64,000 nucleotides of DNA from Streptomyces mangrovisoli (GCF_000974985.2 NZ_LAVA02000003.1:62001-126000); one strand, 5' to 3'. Counted from the stretch's first letter, positions 16,195 through 25,891 are shown. Made by a program: numbers and translations. The notes: a model not told the origin generated them from the sequence alone.

Positions 16195-17958
16195 ATGCAT
16201 CGGTACAGGTCCCACACCTGCGGCGAGCTCCGCTCCTCTGACGTCGGCACCGACGTCCGGCTGAGTGGCTGGCTGCACAATCGGCGCGACCTGGGCGGCA
16301 TCCTCTTCATCGATCTGCGCGACCACTACGGCATCACGCAGCTCGTGGCGCGCCCCGGCACCCCGGCGTACGAGGCCCTGGACAAGCTGTCCAAGGAGAC
16401 CACCGTCCGCATCGACGGCCAGGTCGTCTCGCGCGGCGCGGAGAACATCAACGCCGAACTGCCCACCGGCGAGGTCGAGATCGAGGTCGGCGAGGTCGAG
16501 GTGCTCGGCGCCGCCGCCCCGCTGCCGTTCACGATCAACGCCGAGGACGGCGTCAACGAGGAGCGGCGCCTGGAGTACCGCTTCCTCGACCTGCGCCGCG
16601 AGCGCATGCACCGCAACATCATGCTGCGCACGGCCGTGATCGCCTCCATCCGCCAGAAGATGGTGACGATGGGCTTCAACGAGATGGCGACGCCGATCCT
16701 GTCCGCGACCTCTCCCGAGGGCGCCCGCGACTTCGTCGTCCCCTCCCGGCTGCACCCGGGCAAGTTCTACGCCCTGCCGCAGGCCCCGCAGCAGTTCAAG
16801 CAGCTGCTGATGATCTCCGGCTTCGACCGCTACTTCCAGATCGCGCCCTGCTTCCGCGACGAGGACGCCCGCGCCGACCGCTCGCCGGGCGAGTTCTACC
16901 AGCTCGACGTCGAGATGAGCTTCGTCGAGCAGGAGGACGTCTTCCAGCCGATCGAGAAGCTGATGACGGAGATCTTCGAGGAGTTCGGCGGCGGTCGCCA
17001 CGTCACCTCGCCGTTCCCGCGGATCCCGTTCCGCGAGGCGATGCTGAAGTACGGCTCCGACAAGCCGGACCTGCGCGCCAAGCTCGAACTGGTCGACATC
17101 ACCGACGTGTTCGAGGGCTCGGAGTTCAAGGCGTTCGCCGGCAAGCACGTGCGTGCGCTGGCCGTGCCGGACGTCTCCGCCCAGCCCCGCAAGTTCTTCG
17201 ACGGCCTCGGCGACTACGCCGTCGAGCAGGGCGCGAAGGGCCTGGCCTGGGTCCGCGTCGCCGAGGACGGCTCGCTGTCCGGCCCGATCGCGAAGTTCCT
17301 CACCGAGGAGAACGTCGCCGAGCTGACCAAGCGTCTGTCGCTGGCCGCGGGCCACGCGGTGTTCTTCGGCGCCGGCGAGTTCGACGAGGTCTCCAAGATC
17401 ATGGGCGCCGTGCGCGTCGAGGCCGCCAAGCGCGCCGGCCACTTCGAGGAGGGCGTCTTCCGGTTCTGCTGGATCGTCGACTTCCCGATGTACGAGAAGG
17501 ACGAGGAGACGGGCGCGATCGACTTCTCGCACAACCCGTTCTCGATGCCGCAGGGCGGCCTGGAGGCCCTTCAGACCCAGGACCCGCTGGACATCCTCGG
17601 CTGGCAGTACGACATCGTCTGCAACGGCGTCGAGCTGTCCTCCGGCGCGATCCGTAACCACGAGCCCGAGATCATGCTCAAGGCGTTCGAGATCGCGGGC
17701 TACGACCGCGAGACGGTCGAGGACAAGTTCGCGGGCATGCTGCGCGCGTTCCGCTTCGGCGCCCCGCCGCACGGCGGCATCGCCCCGGGCGTGGACCGCA
17801 TGGTCATGCTGCTCGCGGACGAGCCCAACATCCGCGAGACCATCGCGTTCCCGCTCAACGGCAACGCCCTGGACCTGATGATGGGCGCGCCGACCGAGCT
17901 GGACGAGACCCGCCTGCGCGAGCTGCACCTGAACATCCGCAAGCCGCAGCCGAAGTAG
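16195..17958 (+). CDS. aspS: Aspartyl-tRNA synthetase
   Basis: A 587-residue bacterial-type class II synthetase with normal domains: OB-fold anticodon-binding (about 1-110), motif 1 ([17 protein letters not shown]), motif 2 ([24 protein letters not shown]), the GAD insertion (about 290-420) and motif 3 ([13 protein letters not shown]). It charges tRNA-Asp. The residue after NRRD in the anticodon domain is Leu, as in discriminating enzymes such as E. coli, where non-discriminating enzymes often have His; that specificity call is inference. ATG 16195 ([13 protein letters not shown]) is the standard start. It has its own promoter, a parS site in the leader and a strong terminator. Confidence 0.97.
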   Translation: MHRYRSHTCGELRSSDVGTDVRLSGWLHNRRDLGGILFIDLRDHYGITQLVARPGTPAYEALDKLSKETTVRIDGQVVSRGAENINAELPTGEVEIEVGEVEVLGAAAPLPFTINAEDGVNEERRLEYRFLDLRRERMHRNIMLRTAVIASIRQKMVTMGFNEMATPILSATSPEGARDFVVPSRLHPGKFYALPQAPQQFKQLLMISGFDRYFQIAPCFRDEDARADRSPGEFYQLDVEMSFVEQEDVFQPIEKLMTEIFEEFGGGRHVTSPFPRIPFREAMLKYGSDKPDLRAKLELVDITDVFEGSEFKAFAGKHVRALAVPDVSAQPRKFFDGLGDYAVEQGAKGLAWVRVAEDGSLSGPIAKFLTEENVAELTKRLSLAAGHAVFFGAGEFDEVSKIMGAVRVEAAKRAGHFEEGVFRFCWIVDFPMYEKDEETGAIDFSHNPFSMPQGGLEALQTQDPLDILGWQYDIVCNGVELSSGAIRNHEPEIMLKAFEIAGYDRETVEDKFAGMLRAFRFGAPPHGGIAPGVDRMVMLLADEPNIRETIAFPLNGNALDLMMGAPTELDETRLRELHLNIRKPQPK

Positions 17959-17973
17959 TCCCCCCGGCACCAC

Positions 17974-18009
17974 GAAGGGCTCGGAACCGTCCCCGGTTCC
18001 GAGCCCTTC
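17974..18009 (+). terminator. Rho-independent terminator of aspS
   Basis: Perfect 15-bp arms GAAGGGCTCGGAACC (17974-17988) and GGTTCCGAGCCCTTC (17995-18009) with a 6-nt loop, followed by GTCTTTT. One of the few here with a T-tract. Confidence 0.92.
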
Positions 18010-18059
18010 GTCTTTTCCACGGTTCGACGGGAAGCGGCCCTCGCATGGGGATTGCGCTC

Positions 18060-18095
18060 CCGGACCGGAGCACGGTTTCTCAGGCTCCGGTCCGG
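18060..18095. terminator. Second hairpin between aspS and metG
   Basis: Perfect 12-bp arms CCGGACCGGAGC (18060-18071) and GCTCCGGTCCGG (18084-18095), 12-nt loop. It lies between two other terminators and probably backs up the metG terminator on the minus strand. Confidence 0.65.
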
Positions 18096-18103
18096 CCATG
18101 CGA

Positions 18104-18134
18104 AGAGCCCGGGAACCGTTCGTTCCCGGGCTCT
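18104..18134 (-). terminator. Terminator of metG
   Basis: Perfect 13-bp arms AGAGCCCGGGAAC (18104-18116) and GTTCCCGGGCTCT (18122-18134) with a 5-nt loop, 16 bp past the metG stop in the direction of transcription. Confidence 0.85.
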
Positions 18135-18150
18135 GTCGGTAGGGCGGCGA

Positions 18151-19875
18151 CTACTCCGGTGCGCCGCCGAAGCGCTCCTTGTAAGTGGCCAGGTCCTCGT
18201 CCGTCAGCTTGGCGAAGAGGACCGGGGGGACCGTGAAGGGGGTGCCGGCCGGGACCGAGGTCAGGGCGCGGGCCTCCTCGGGGGTGACCCAGGTGGCGGT
18301 GTCGTCGGCGAGGGCGAACGCCTGGCGCATCGCGGCGGACGAGGACGGGATGAGCGGCTCGGAGACCACCGCGTACAGGTGGATCAGGTTCATCGCCGTG
18401 CGCAGCGTCAGGGCCGCGCCGTCCTTGTCGGTCTTGATCTCCAGCCAGGGGGCCTTCTCCTCCAGGTAGGAGTTGCCCGCGGACCACAGCGCGCGCAGGG
18501 CGGCGGCCGCCTTGCGGAACTGGAGGGCCTCCATCTGCGCCTCGTACTCGGCGAGGAGCTCCGCGATCTGCTCGCCCAGCTTCGCCTCCGCCTCGCCGGG
18601 CACGCCGCCCTCGGGGACGTCGTCGCCGAAGCGCTTGCGGGAGAACGACAGCACGCGGTTGACGAAGTTGCCGAGGGTGTCGGCCAGGTCCTTGTTCACC
18701 GTCGCGGTGAAGTGCTCCCAGGTGAACGAGGAGTCGTCCGACTCGGGGGCGTTGGCGATCAGGAAGTAGCGCCAGTAGTCGGCCGGGAGGATGTCCAGGG
18801 CCTGGTCGGTGAAGACGCCGCGCTTCTGCGAGGTGGAGAACTTCCCGCCGTAGTACGTCAGCCAGTTGAAGGCCTTCACGTAGTCGACCTTCTTCCACGG
18901 CTCGCGCACGCCCAGCTCGGTGGCCGGGAACATCACGGTGTGGAAGGGGACGTTGTCCTTGGCCATGAACTGCGTGTAGCGGACCGGGTTCTCGCCGGAG
19001 TCCGCGTCGTACCACCAGGACTTCCAGTCGCGGCTGTCCGGGTCCTGGTCGGCCCACTCCTTCGTCGCGCCGATGTACTCGATCGGGGCGTCGAACCAGA
19101 CGTAGAAGACCTTGCCCTCGGCCGCCAGCTCCGGCCAGGTGTCCGCCGGGACGGGCACGCCCCAGTCCAGGTCACGGGTGATGGCGCGGTCGTGCAGCCC
19201 CTCGGTCAGCCACTTGCGGGCGATCGAGGAGGCCAGCTGCGGCCAGTGGGCCTCGTGGCGGGCCACCCACTCCTCGACCTCGTGCTGCAGCTTGGACTGG
19301 AGCAGGAAGAGGTGCTTGGTCTCGCGGACCTCCAGGTCGGTGGAGCCGGAGATCGCGGAGCGCGGGTTGATCAGGTCGGTCGGGTCGAGCACGCGGGTGC
19401 AGTTCTCGCACTGGTCGCCGCGGGCCTTGTCGTAGCCGCAGTGCGGGCAGGTGCCCTCGACGTAGCGGTCCGGCAGGAAGCGGCCGTCGGTCGGCGAGTA
19501 GACCTGGCGGATCGCCCGCTCCTCGATGAAGCCGTTCTCGTTGAGGCGGCGCGCGAAGTGCTGGGTGATGTCGCGGTTCTCCGCGGAGGAGCTGCGGCCG
19601 AAGTAGTCGAAGGCCAGCGCGAAGCCGTCGTAGACCGCCTTCTGGGCGTCGTGGGCCTGCGCGCAGAACGCGTCGACGGGGAGGCCCTGCTCCTTCGCGG
19701 CCAGCTCGGCCGGGGTGCCGTGCTCGTCCGTCGCGCAGATGTAGAGCACGTCGTGCTCGCGCTGGCGCAGGTACCGCGCGTACACGTCGGCCGGGAGCAT
19801 GGACCCCACCATGTTGCCCAGGTGCTTGATCCCGTTGATGTACGGAAGGGCGCTGGTGATGAGGTGTCGAGCCAT
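18151..19875 (-). CDS. metG: Methionyl-tRNA synthetase
   Basis: A 574-residue class I synthetase. The HIGH-type motif is in [11 protein letters not shown] (11-21). The connective domain has one zinc knuckle with Cys143, Cys146, Cys156 and Cys159. The KMSKS-type motif is KFSTS (345-349). The anticodon-binding helix bundle follows and there is no C-terminal EMAP/Trbp111 tRNA-binding domain, giving the short form. It charges initiator and elongator tRNA-Met. ATG 19875 ([15 protein letters not shown]) is chosen: homology begins there and GGGAG lies about 11 nt upstream, although the frame is open further. It converges with aspS across three hairpins. Confidence 0.96.
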   Translation of the reverse strand: MARHLITSALPYINGIKHLGNMVGSMLPADVYARYLRQREHDVLYICATDEHGTPAELAAKEQGLPVDAFCAQAHDAQKAVYDGFALAFDYFGRSSSAENRDITQHFARRLNENGFIEERAIRQVYSPTDGRFLPDRYVEGTCPHCGYDKARGDQCENCTRVLDPTDLINPRSAISGSTDLEVRETKHLFLLQSKLQHEVEEWVARHEAHWPQLASSIARKWLTEGLHDRAITRDLDWGVPVPADTWPELAAEGKVFYVWFDAPIEYIGATKEWADQDPDSRDWKSWWYDADSGENPVRYTQFMAKDNVPFHTVMFPATELGVREPWKKVDYVKAFNWLTYYGGKFSTSQKRGVFTDQALDILPADYWRYFLIANAPESDDSSFTWEHFTATVNKDLADTLGNFVNRVLSFSRKRFGDDVPEGGVPGEAEAKLGEQIAELLAEYEAQMEALQFRKAAAALRALWSAGNSYLEEKAPWLEIKTDKDGAALTLRTAMNLIHLYAVVSEPLIPSSSAAMRQAFALADDTATWVTPEEARALTSVPAGTPFTVPPVLFAKLTDEDLATYKERFGGAPE

Positions 19876-19933
19876 CGGGGGCTGCTCCCAGGTCGCTACG
19901 GGTACGAACCTTGAAATCGTAGCCGACGTGTGT

Positions 19934-19977
19934 ATGCCGCCCGCCTCCCGTTTTACGGGGTGAGAAGCGGGCGGCAT
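19934..19977 (-). terminator. Bulged hairpin after the VWA gene
   Basis: Outer arms ATGCCGCCCGC (19934-19944) and GCGGGCGGCAT (19967-19977) enclose an inner stem CCCGT/ACGGG. It is downstream of the VWA gene (stop at 20034) and about 60 bp upstream of the metG start. Confidence 0.7.
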
Positions 19978-20033
19978 CGGGAGCCGCGGGGGCTCGCAGG
20001 TCGTGCGGGGGTCGGCCCGGGGGGCCCGCGAGC

Positions 20034-21533
20034 CTACGGACGCCAGTTCGCCAGGACGCCCTCGTAGAGCTCCGTGTCGGTGAGCTCCTTGGGGGCCGGC
20101 CCCGCGTGGAAGAACGACGTGTTGTCGGACTTCAGCTTGCGGAGGTAGTCGAAGGCCTTGTTGTCGTGCTCGCCGAACGCGACGAAGGAGAAGAACACGG
20201 CGGGGTGGTTCTTCGCGGCGTCCGCGAGGGCCTGGGTGGCCGGGGTCTTCGCGTCCGGGGCGCCGTCCGTCTGGAAGACCACGAGGGCGGGGGCGGCGGG
20301 GTCGGCCGACTTCTCGTGGGCGGCGAGCACGGCGTCGACGGCGGCGTGGTAGCTGGTGCGGCCCATGCGGCCGAGGCCGGCGTGAACCTCGTCGATGCGG
20401 TTGTCGATGGTGGCGGGGGTGAGGTCGGTCGTGCCGTCCACCTCCGTGGAGAAGAAGACGACGTGGACCGTGGCGTCCGGGGTCTCGGGGTCGAGGTGGG
20501 CCGCCAGGGCGAGGGTCTGCTCGGCGAGGGCCTGGGCGGAGCCGTCCTTGTAGTACGGCCGCATGGAGGCGGACCTGTCGAGGACGAGGTAGACCTTGGC
20601 GGTGGTGCCGGTCAGCTTGTTCGCAGCGAGGGCGCTGGCCGCTGCGTCCGCCGGGGGCTCGGCCTCGGCTGCGCCGTCGGCCTCGCCGGTGTTCCCACCC
20701 GCACCACCCGTGACGGTCTCGTCGTCGGCTGCGAGTGGCCCCTGCGCGGTGTCCTCGCCGTCGGCGGCCACGGGGTCGATTGCGTCTGACGCTTCCGCCG
20801 GGAGCGCGGCCTCGGCTGCGCCGTCGGCCTCGCCGGTGTTCCCACCCGCACCACCCGTGACGGTCTCGTCGTCGACTGCGAGTGGCCCCTGCGCGGTGTC
20901 CTCGCCGTCGGCGGCCACCGGCTCCTCAGCCGGCTCGGTCGCCTCCGCGACAGCCACGACCTCGGCCTCCGGCTCGGCAGCCGCGACGGGCTCCGGCTCG
21001 GCGGCGACCACCGGTTCGGGCTCCTCGGCGATGACGGCCTCGGGTTCCTCGACGGCGGCGACCGGTTCTGGCTCCTCTACGGCGACGACAGGCTCCGGCT
21101 CCTCGGCCAGGGAGGCCTCGGGCTCTTCCTCGGCGACGGGCTCCTCGGCGGCGGCGACCGGCTCGGGCTCCTCTACGGGGACAGCGACCGGCTCCGGCTC
21201 GACGACCGGCTCCTCGGCCACGACCGGCTCCGGCTCGGCGGTCGGCTCCTCGGCCGCGGTCGGCTCCTCGGCGGTGGGTGCCTCCGGGGTCGGCTCCTCT
21301 GTGGGGGTCGGTTCCGCCGGGGGTGCCTGGTTCGGAACCGTCACGTTGTCGAAGGCCGCCGAGACCAGCTCGTGTTCGTCCTCGGTCGCGGGGCGCGGTT
21401 CCGGGACCGTCGGGGTCTCCGAGGTGGCCGTGGGCAGCTGCTCCTGCTCACGCGTCGCACCCTCTGCCTCGGCCCCGCGCTCCTCTTTGGGTGAGCGGCC
21501 GAATGTCTTTCGCAGGAGAGTGAGAATGCCCAT
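20034..21533 (-). CDS. VWA domain protein with long acidic Glu/Pro/Ala-rich region
   Basis: A 499-residue protein. The basic N-terminus [20 protein letters not shown] is conserved in streptomycete VWA proteins. Residues about 60-300 are low-complexity and acidic (repeats of [14 protein letters not shown]), ending in two near-identical 37-residue blocks at 49-residue spacing. The von Willebrand A domain (about 312-495) has an intact MIDAS: DRSAS (Asp319), Thr in RTSYH and Asp in QTDGAPD. VWA/TerY-like proteins accompany tellurium-resistance or stress systems and bind metal-dependent partners; no ter genes are nearby. Function uncertain. Its -10 box may be TAACCT at 21594-21599. Confidence 0.85.
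   Translation of the reverse strand: MGILTLLRKTFGRSPKEERGAEAEGATREQEQLPTATSETPTVPEPRPATEDEHELVSAAFDNVTVPNQAPPAEPTPTEEPTPEAPTAEEPTAAEEPTAEPEPVVAEEPVVEPEPVAVPVEEPEPVAAAEEPVAEEEPEASLAEEPEPVVAVEEPEPVAAVEEPEAVIAEEPEPVVAAEPEPVAAAEPEAEVVAVAEATEPAEEPVAADGEDTAQGPLAVDDETVTGGAGGNTGEADGAAEAALPAEASDAIDPVAADGEDTAQGPLAADDETVTGGAGGNTGEADGAAEAEPPADAAASALAANKLTGTTAKVYLVLDRSASMRPYYKDGSAQALAEQTLALAAHLDPETPDATVHVVFFSTEVDGTTDLTPATIDNRIDEVHAGLGRMGRTSYHAAVDAVLAAHEKSADPAAPALVVFQTDGAPDAKTPATQALADAAKNHPAVFFSFVAFGEHDNKAFDYLRKLKSDNTSFFHAGPAPKELTDTELYEGVLANWRP
20660..20918. repeat. Intragenic direct repeat, 112 bp at 147-bp spacing
   Basis: Copy 1 (20660-20771) and copy 2 (20807-20918) differ at one base (G/A in the Ala/Val codon after GPLA). 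They encode the repeated [15 protein letters not shown] and [17 protein letters not shown] segment of the VWA protein. The near-identity implies a recent duplication or gene-internal conversion. Confidence 0.92.
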
Positions 21534-21597
21534 GTGCGCAACCCTTCGCTGAGTTGAAGCCCGTCAATCCCTGGCCAGGACGGACACGTAAGGTTAG

Positions 21598-21661
21598 CGG
21601 CCCCGCTGGGTGATCTTCGGCAGGCATGGGGTATCCGTCCCCACCTGCGGTTACGGGGCCG
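21598..21661 (-). other. Structured RNA-like element between the EEP and VWA genes
   Basis: Read on the minus strand, outer arms CGGCCCCG and CGGGGCCG close a domain holding a second stem (GCAGG-TGGGG, loop ACGGATA, CCCCA-TG-CCTGC) and a single-stranded CGAAGATCACCCAG. It follows the EEP stop by 10 bp and ends about 65 nt before the VWA ATG. It may be an elaborate terminator or a 5' leader element. I cannot match it to a known riboswitch class. Confidence 0.4.
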
Positions 21662-21671
21662 TTCTGGCTGG

Positions 21672-22682
21672 TCATCCGCCCTCGTGCAGCGTGAGGTCGG
21701 TGAGCAGCGCGCGATGGTCGGTGTGGGCCAGACGGAGGAAGCGGGCCCCGCGGGCGGAGAAGTCCGCCGACACCAGGACGTGGTCGATCTGCGCGCCGAG
21801 CGCGGGCGCCGCGCCCGCGGGCCAGCTGGGCGCCCGCTCGTCCCCCGCGAGGCGCGCCGCGTCGCGCAGGCCGGTGCCGAGGATGCGGCGGAACGCCGCG
21901 TGGTCCTCGGTGGCGTTGAAGTCGCCGGCCAGGATCGTCGGGGCGGACCGGTCGGCCGCCGACCAGTCGCGCAGCCGGGCCAGTTCGCGGCGCCACAGGG
22001 CCACTTGGCCGGGCAGCGGCGGCATCGGATGCGCGAGCTGGAGCCGTACGGCACGGCCGTGGACGTCGGCGACCGCACCCGGCATCCCCATCGTGCCCGG
22101 CACCCCGGCCGTCGCCGTCAGCGGGAACCGGCTGAGGAGGAGGGAGCCGGTGGAGCCGTCGGCCCGCACCGCCGCCCGGTGGGGGTAGACCGCGCCGAAC
22201 TCCCGGACGAGGGTGTCCTGGCAGCCGTACTCGCACTCCTCGACGAAGACGATGTCGGGGTTCAGGCTCCGGATCACCGGTACCAGCGAGCCGGTCGCCC
22301 GGCCGAACTCGACGTTCGAGGTGAGGACCCGCAGCCGGGCCAGCGCGGGCCCGTGCGGCTCGCCGCCGCCGGGGGCGCCGTACGGCTCGACGTACCAGGC
22401 GAGCAGTCCGGCCAGGACGACCGCCCAGGCCACCCCCGGCCACCAGCGGGCGGGCAGCGCCAGCAGCAGGCCGAGGGCGGTGGGCGCGAGCAGCCAGGGC
22501 AGGAAGGCGAGCAGCTGCGGCACCGGCGTGACCCCGTCGGTGTCGGCGGCCCGGCAGCCGACCACCACGCTCACGCCGAGCAGGAGCAGCCCCGCGCACC
22601 AGGCGGCCGCCCTGGTGGCGCCGGCAGCCCTGCCGGCCCTGGCGACCCCGGTCCCGATCACGGTCCCCCGACCGATCCTCAT
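21672..22682 (-). CDS. Membrane-anchored endonuclease/exonuclease/phosphatase family protein
   Basis: A 336-residue protein. Residues about 1-105 contain three transmembrane helices (AAWCAGLLLLGVSVVVGC, LLAFLPWLLAPTALGLLLALP, GVAWAVVLAGLLAWYV). The rest is an EEP phosphohydrolase domain with RVLTSNVEF (Asn), IVFVEECE (catalytic Glu), ILAGDFNATEDH (Asp/Asn) and the terminal HTDHRALLTDL (Asp-His). These residues form the DNase I-like active site, which lies outside the membrane if the N-terminus is cytosolic. Possible substrates are phosphodiesters such as DNA, phospholipid or inositol phosphates. The frame ends at 21672 and starts at ATG 22682. Confidence 0.9.
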   Translation of the reverse strand: MRIGRGTVIGTGVARAGRAAGATRAAAWCAGLLLLGVSVVVGCRAADTDGVTPVPQLLAFLPWLLAPTALGLLLALPARWWPGVAWAVVLAGLLAWYVEPYGAPGGGEPHGPALARLRVLTSNVEFGRATGSLVPVIRSLNPDIVFVEECEYGCQDTLVREFGAVYPHRAAVRADGSTGSLLLSRFPLTATAGVPGTMGMPGAVADVHGRAVRLQLAHPMPPLPGQVALWRRELARLRDWSAADRSAPTILAGDFNATEDHAAFRRILGTGLRDAARLAGDERAPSWPAGAAPALGAQIDHVLVSADFSARGARFLRLAHTDHRALLTDLTLHEGG

Positions 22683-22709
22683 ACGGTCGAGCCTAGGGCC
22701 AAAACGGAC

Positions 22710-23495
22710 CTAAGGGCGGCTGTCCACCCGTATCAGCAGATCCCTCAGTGCCGCGTTGAACTCCTTCGGCCGTTCCAGGTTCGGCATGTGCGCCGCGCCC
22801 TCGATCACCCGCAGGACGGAGTCGGGCAGCGCCGCGTGCAGTTCGCGCGCGTCGGCGACGGGCGTGTAGGTGTCGTCCGCGCCGACCACGACCAGCGCCG
22901 GGACGGTGATCCGGGGCAACAGGCCCCGGTAGTCGGGCCGTTCGGCCCGGCCGCGCAGGGCGGCCGCGGCGCCCTCCGGCGGCGTGCCGGTCATCATGCG
23001 GTGCACCCGCGCCTTCACGTCGTCGGCGGCGTACGGCGCGACCATCTTCTCCAGGACCTCGTCGGCGTAGCCGCGCAGGCCCTCCCGCAGCAGCCGGTCC
23101 GCCATGGCGTTGCGCCCCCGCCGGCCCTCGGGGGTCTCCGGCGCCGCGAACGTGTCGGCGAGCAGCAGGCCGCGCACGCGGTCGCCGAGGCGCGCGCAGC
23201 ACTCCATGGCGATCTGGCCGCCCATCGACAGGCCGCCCAGCACGAACCGGTCCACCCCGAGCGCGTCGAGGAGCTCCTCGATGTCCTGGGCGTGCGCCGA
23301 CAGGGGGGTGACGCCGGGGACGACCGGGGAGGCGCCGTAGCCGCGCAGGTCGGGGGCGATCACCCGGCGTCCGGCGGCGAACTCCGCGAGCTGCGGGGCC
23401 CACATGCCGCGGTCGAAGGGGTGGCCGTGGACGAGGACCAGGGGCAGCGGAGAAGTATCCGCGCCTTTGTCCTCGTATGAGAGGAAGGGTGCCAT
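22710..23495 (-). CDS. Alpha/beta-fold hydrolase
   Basis: A 261-residue single-domain hydrolase. The nucleophile elbow is GGLSMGGQIAMECC (Ser in GLSMGG), the oxyanion region is LVHGHPFDRGMW, the acid is Asp in VVVGADDTYTPV and the His is in EGAAHMPNLERP. It should hydrolyse small esters or lactones; the layout is like 3-oxoadipate enol-lactonase. ATG 23495 (MAPFLSYEDKG) is preferred over an in-frame ATG at 23519. It is divergent from the MocR regulator, which may control it through the repeats in the 77-bp gap. Confidence 0.9.
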   Translation of the reverse strand: MAPFLSYEDKGADTSPLPLVLVHGHPFDRGMWAPQLAEFAAGRRVIAPDLRGYGASPVVPGVTPLSAHAQDIEELLDALGVDRFVLGGLSMGGQIAMECCARLGDRVRGLLLADTFAAPETPEGRRGRNAMADRLLREGLRGYADEVLEKMVAPYAADDVKARVHRMMTGTPPEGAAAALRGRAERPDYRGLLPRITVPALVVVGADDTYTPVADARELHAALPDSVLRVIEGAAHMPNLERPKEFNAALRDLLIRVDSRP

Positions 23496-23526
23496 GTCCG
23501 CGACCCTAGGCGGCCCCAACTGCTCG

Positions 23527-23556
23527 GTGCAATAAGATCTTTGCTCTCAGTGCAAT
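23527..23556. promoter_or_regulatory. Direct repeats typical of a MocR operator
   Basis: GTGCAAT occurs at 23527-23533 and 23550-23556, 23 bp apart and thus about two helical turns, in the divergent gap between the hydrolase and the MocR regulator. MocR proteins usually bind direct repeats near their own gene. Confidence 0.5.
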
Positions 23557-23572
23557 GGGGGAGGGGCCGGGC

Positions 23573-24931
23573 ATGGCGCAGCAGCCGGGCGGGCGGGGCG
23601 ACTACCGGCGGATCGCCGACCGGATCGCCGACGACATCCGGGCCGGGCGGCTCGCGCCGGGGCGACGGCTGCCGCCGCAGCGGCAGTTCGCGCGCCGCCA
23701 CGGGATCGCCGCCTCCACGGCGGGCCGCGCCTACGGCGAACTCGTACGCCGCGGGCTGGTCGTGGGCGAGGTCGGCCGGGGCACCTTCGTGCGAGCCGCG
23801 CCCGGGACGCCGTCCGGCCGGGCGCTGACCGAGCGGGCGACCGACGCCCCGGTCAACCTGGAGCTCAACTACCCTTCCGCGCCCGGCCAGGAGGAGCTTC
23901 TCGCGCCCGCCCTCGCCCCTCTGCTCCGGCCCGACGTGCTGGCCGAGGCGCTGCGCCCGGCCGCCGCAGACGGCACCGCGGCGGCGCGCGAGGCGGCCGC
24001 CGCCCTGCTCGCCGTGCCGGGCTGGCGGCCGCACCCCGGGCAACTGCTGTTCACCGGCAACGCCCGGCAGGCCGTCGCCGCCGCGCTCGCCTCGCTGGTC
24101 CGGCCCGGCGGGCGGGTGGGCGTCGAGGAGCTGACGTATCCGGTGGTCAAGGAGATCGCCGAGCGGCTGGGCATCGCCCTGGTGCCGCTCGCCACGGACG
24201 AGGAGGGGCCGGTCCCGGACGGGGTGCGCGCGGCCCACCGTTCGGCGCCGCTGTCCGCGCTCTATCTCCAGCCCACGCTGCACAACCCGACGTCGACGAC
24301 CACGACCGCCGTACGGAGGGAACAACTGGCGGCCGTCGTGACGGACTTGGGGCTGCCGGTCGTCGAGGACCGGATCTGGTCGTTCCTGCGGCCGGAGCCG
24401 GCGTTCGCCGCCCACGCCCCCGAACTCACCCATGTCGTCGACGGGTTGAGCAAGCGGGTCGCGCCGGGACTCGCCGTCGGGCTTCTCGTCGTGCCGCCCG
24501 GCCGCACCGGGGCGGTCGCCGCGGCGGTGCGCTCCGGGGGCTGGAGCGCGGGGCGGTTCGCGCTGGAGGCGGCCGTGCGCTGGTGCGCGGAGGGGACCGT
24601 GGAGCGGCTGGCCGAGGCGAAAAGGCAGGGGGCGGCCCGGCGGCAGGCGCTGGTCGCGCGGCGGCTCGCCGGGTTCCGCGTGCGTTCCGACCCGCGCTCG
24701 CTGTTCGCCTGGTGGGAGCTGCCCGCGCCCTGGCGGGCGGACACCTTCACGGCCGCCGCGGCGGCGCACGGGATCGCGGTCACGCCCGGCACGGCCTTCG
24801 CGGTCGCCCCGCGCCGCACCCCCGACGCGGTCAGGCTCGGACTCGCGTCGGCGGCTGAGCCGGAGCTGGAGCGGGCGCTGCGGACCCTCGCCGCGCTCGC
24901 AGCAGCCGGTCCGGACGCAGGTACCGGCTGA
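23573..24931 (+). CDS. MocR/PdxR family regulator (GntR HTH fused to aminotransferase)
   Basis: A 452-residue protein. The N-terminal winged helix (about 8-75; YRRIADRIADDIRAGRLAPG, LPPQRQFARRHGIAASTAGRAYGEL) is GntR-type. Residues about 95-445 are a fold-type I aminotransferase domain with PLP-lysine Lys294 in GLSKRVAPGL and an Asp pair in VVEDRIWSFL. Such fusions sense PLP or amino-acid adducts. ATG 23573 (MAQQPGGRGDY) is chosen over ATG 23555 because GGGAGGGG lies just upstream and the earlier ATG falls inside the operator repeat. Its last 101 bp overlap the converging membrane-protein gene. Confidence 0.9.
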   Translation: MAQQPGGRGDYRRIADRIADDIRAGRLAPGRRLPPQRQFARRHGIAASTAGRAYGELVRRGLVVGEVGRGTFVRAAPGTPSGRALTERATDAPVNLELNYPSAPGQEELLAPALAPLLRPDVLAEALRPAAADGTAAAREAAAALLAVPGWRPHPGQLLFTGNARQAVAAALASLVRPGGRVGVEELTYPVVKEIAERLGIALVPLATDEEGPVPDGVRAAHRSAPLSALYLQPTLHNPTSTTTTAVRREQLAAVVTDLGLPVVEDRIWSFLRPEPAFAAHAPELTHVVDGLSKRVAPGLAVGLLVVPPGRTGAVAAAVRSGGWSAGRFALEAAVRWCAEGTVERLAEAKRQGAARRQALVARRLAGFRVRSDPRSLFAWWELPAPWRADTFTAAAAAHGIAVTPGTAFAVAPRRTPDAVRLGLASAAEPELERALRTLAALAAAGPDAGTG

Positions 24932-25745
24932 ACCGGGTGCCCACCGCGACCGTCACGCCGAGGGCCAGCAGCAGCCAGGCGCAGGTGCGCAGGGTGCCGG
25001 TCAGGGCGTCGTAGACCGCGCCGACGGCGGCCCGTGAGACGTCGGTGGGCAGGTCCTCCAGCGTGAGCATCCGGCCGATCGCCAGGGAGAGGCCGAGCAG
25101 CGCGCCGCCGAGCGCGGTGCCGAGCGCGGTCGCCACGATCGCGCGGCGGCGGTGGACGGAGAGGGCGATACCGGCTGCGGCGAGCACGACGGCGCTGACC
25201 GGCAGCCAGAAGCCCGCGACTTCGAGCACGTGGAACCCTTTTCTGAGCCGGTCCAGGTCCTGGGCCGGAAGGACGGCGACCTCGGTGTGCTCGACCGGGA
25301 TGCGGCTCGCGAGCGGTACGTGGTCATGGGCGAGCTGGTCCTTCACCTGCGCGGTGACCGGGGCCAGATCGACGGTGACGCTGCCCGTGCGCCCGTCCCG
25401 CAGGGCGCGCAGCACGGCGTCGTGGGTGGCGCGGTTGCCCGCGTCCCACGCGGTCGCGAAGGCGGGCGTACGGGTGAAGGAGCGCACCGCGTCGTGCACG
25501 AAGGCCGGGACGTCGCGGCCCGCGGGTCCGGCGACGGAGACCTCGCGGGCGAGGCCGTCGCCGACCGTGTCGGCGATCGCGTCCCGTACGTCCGGGTCGC
25601 GGGAGAGCGGCGCCAGCGTGGCGACCCAGCGCTCCCCGTCGGTCAGCCCGTACGCCGCCCAGGCCGCCAGCGCGCCGAACGGCACGAGCAGGCAGGCGAG
25701 GGCGATGAGCGCGGCCGACAGGCCGCCTCGCAGTCGGGAGGACAC
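24831..25745 (-). CDS. Conserved integral membrane protein
   Basis: A 304-residue protein not recognised by name. One N-terminal helix (SAALIALACLLVPFGALAAW), a soluble domain (about 35-170) and three C-terminal helices (about 178-200, 207-230, 250-275) are visible, ending in an Ala/Pro-rich tail. The soluble domain, beginning LTDGERWVATLAPLSRDPDVRDAIADTV, is common in streptomycete membrane proteins and would face outward. It overlaps the MocR gene by 101 bp tail-to-tail. An inward GTG or ATG start would shorten the N-terminal helix, so ATG 25745 is kept. Confidence 0.8.
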   Translation of the reverse strand: MSSRLRGGLSAALIALACLLVPFGALAAWAAYGLTDGERWVATLAPLSRDPDVRDAIADTVGDGLAREVSVAGPAGRDVPAFVHDAVRSFTRTPAFATAWDAGNRATHDAVLRALRDGRTGSVTVDLAPVTAQVKDQLAHDHVPLASRIPVEHTEVAVLPAQDLDRLRKGFHVLEVAGFWLPVSAVVLAAAGIALSVHRRRAIVATALGTALGGALLGLSLAIGRMLTLEDLPTDVSRAAVGAVYDALTGTLRTCAWLLLALGVTVAVGTRFSRYLRPDRLLRARRGSAAPAPAPAQPPTRVRA

Positions 25746-25891
25746 GTTCCCAGCGAACGTCCGGCGCGCCCCGGGCGCGAGCCGTGGGCCGCGTCATGCC
25801 CGCCAACCGGGTGGAAACACGGCCCGGATGACCCCCGCGAGCCCCTGGACCCCTTGGGGCAAGGGGGTTTCGCGCGCTCCGGTGGAGGCTT

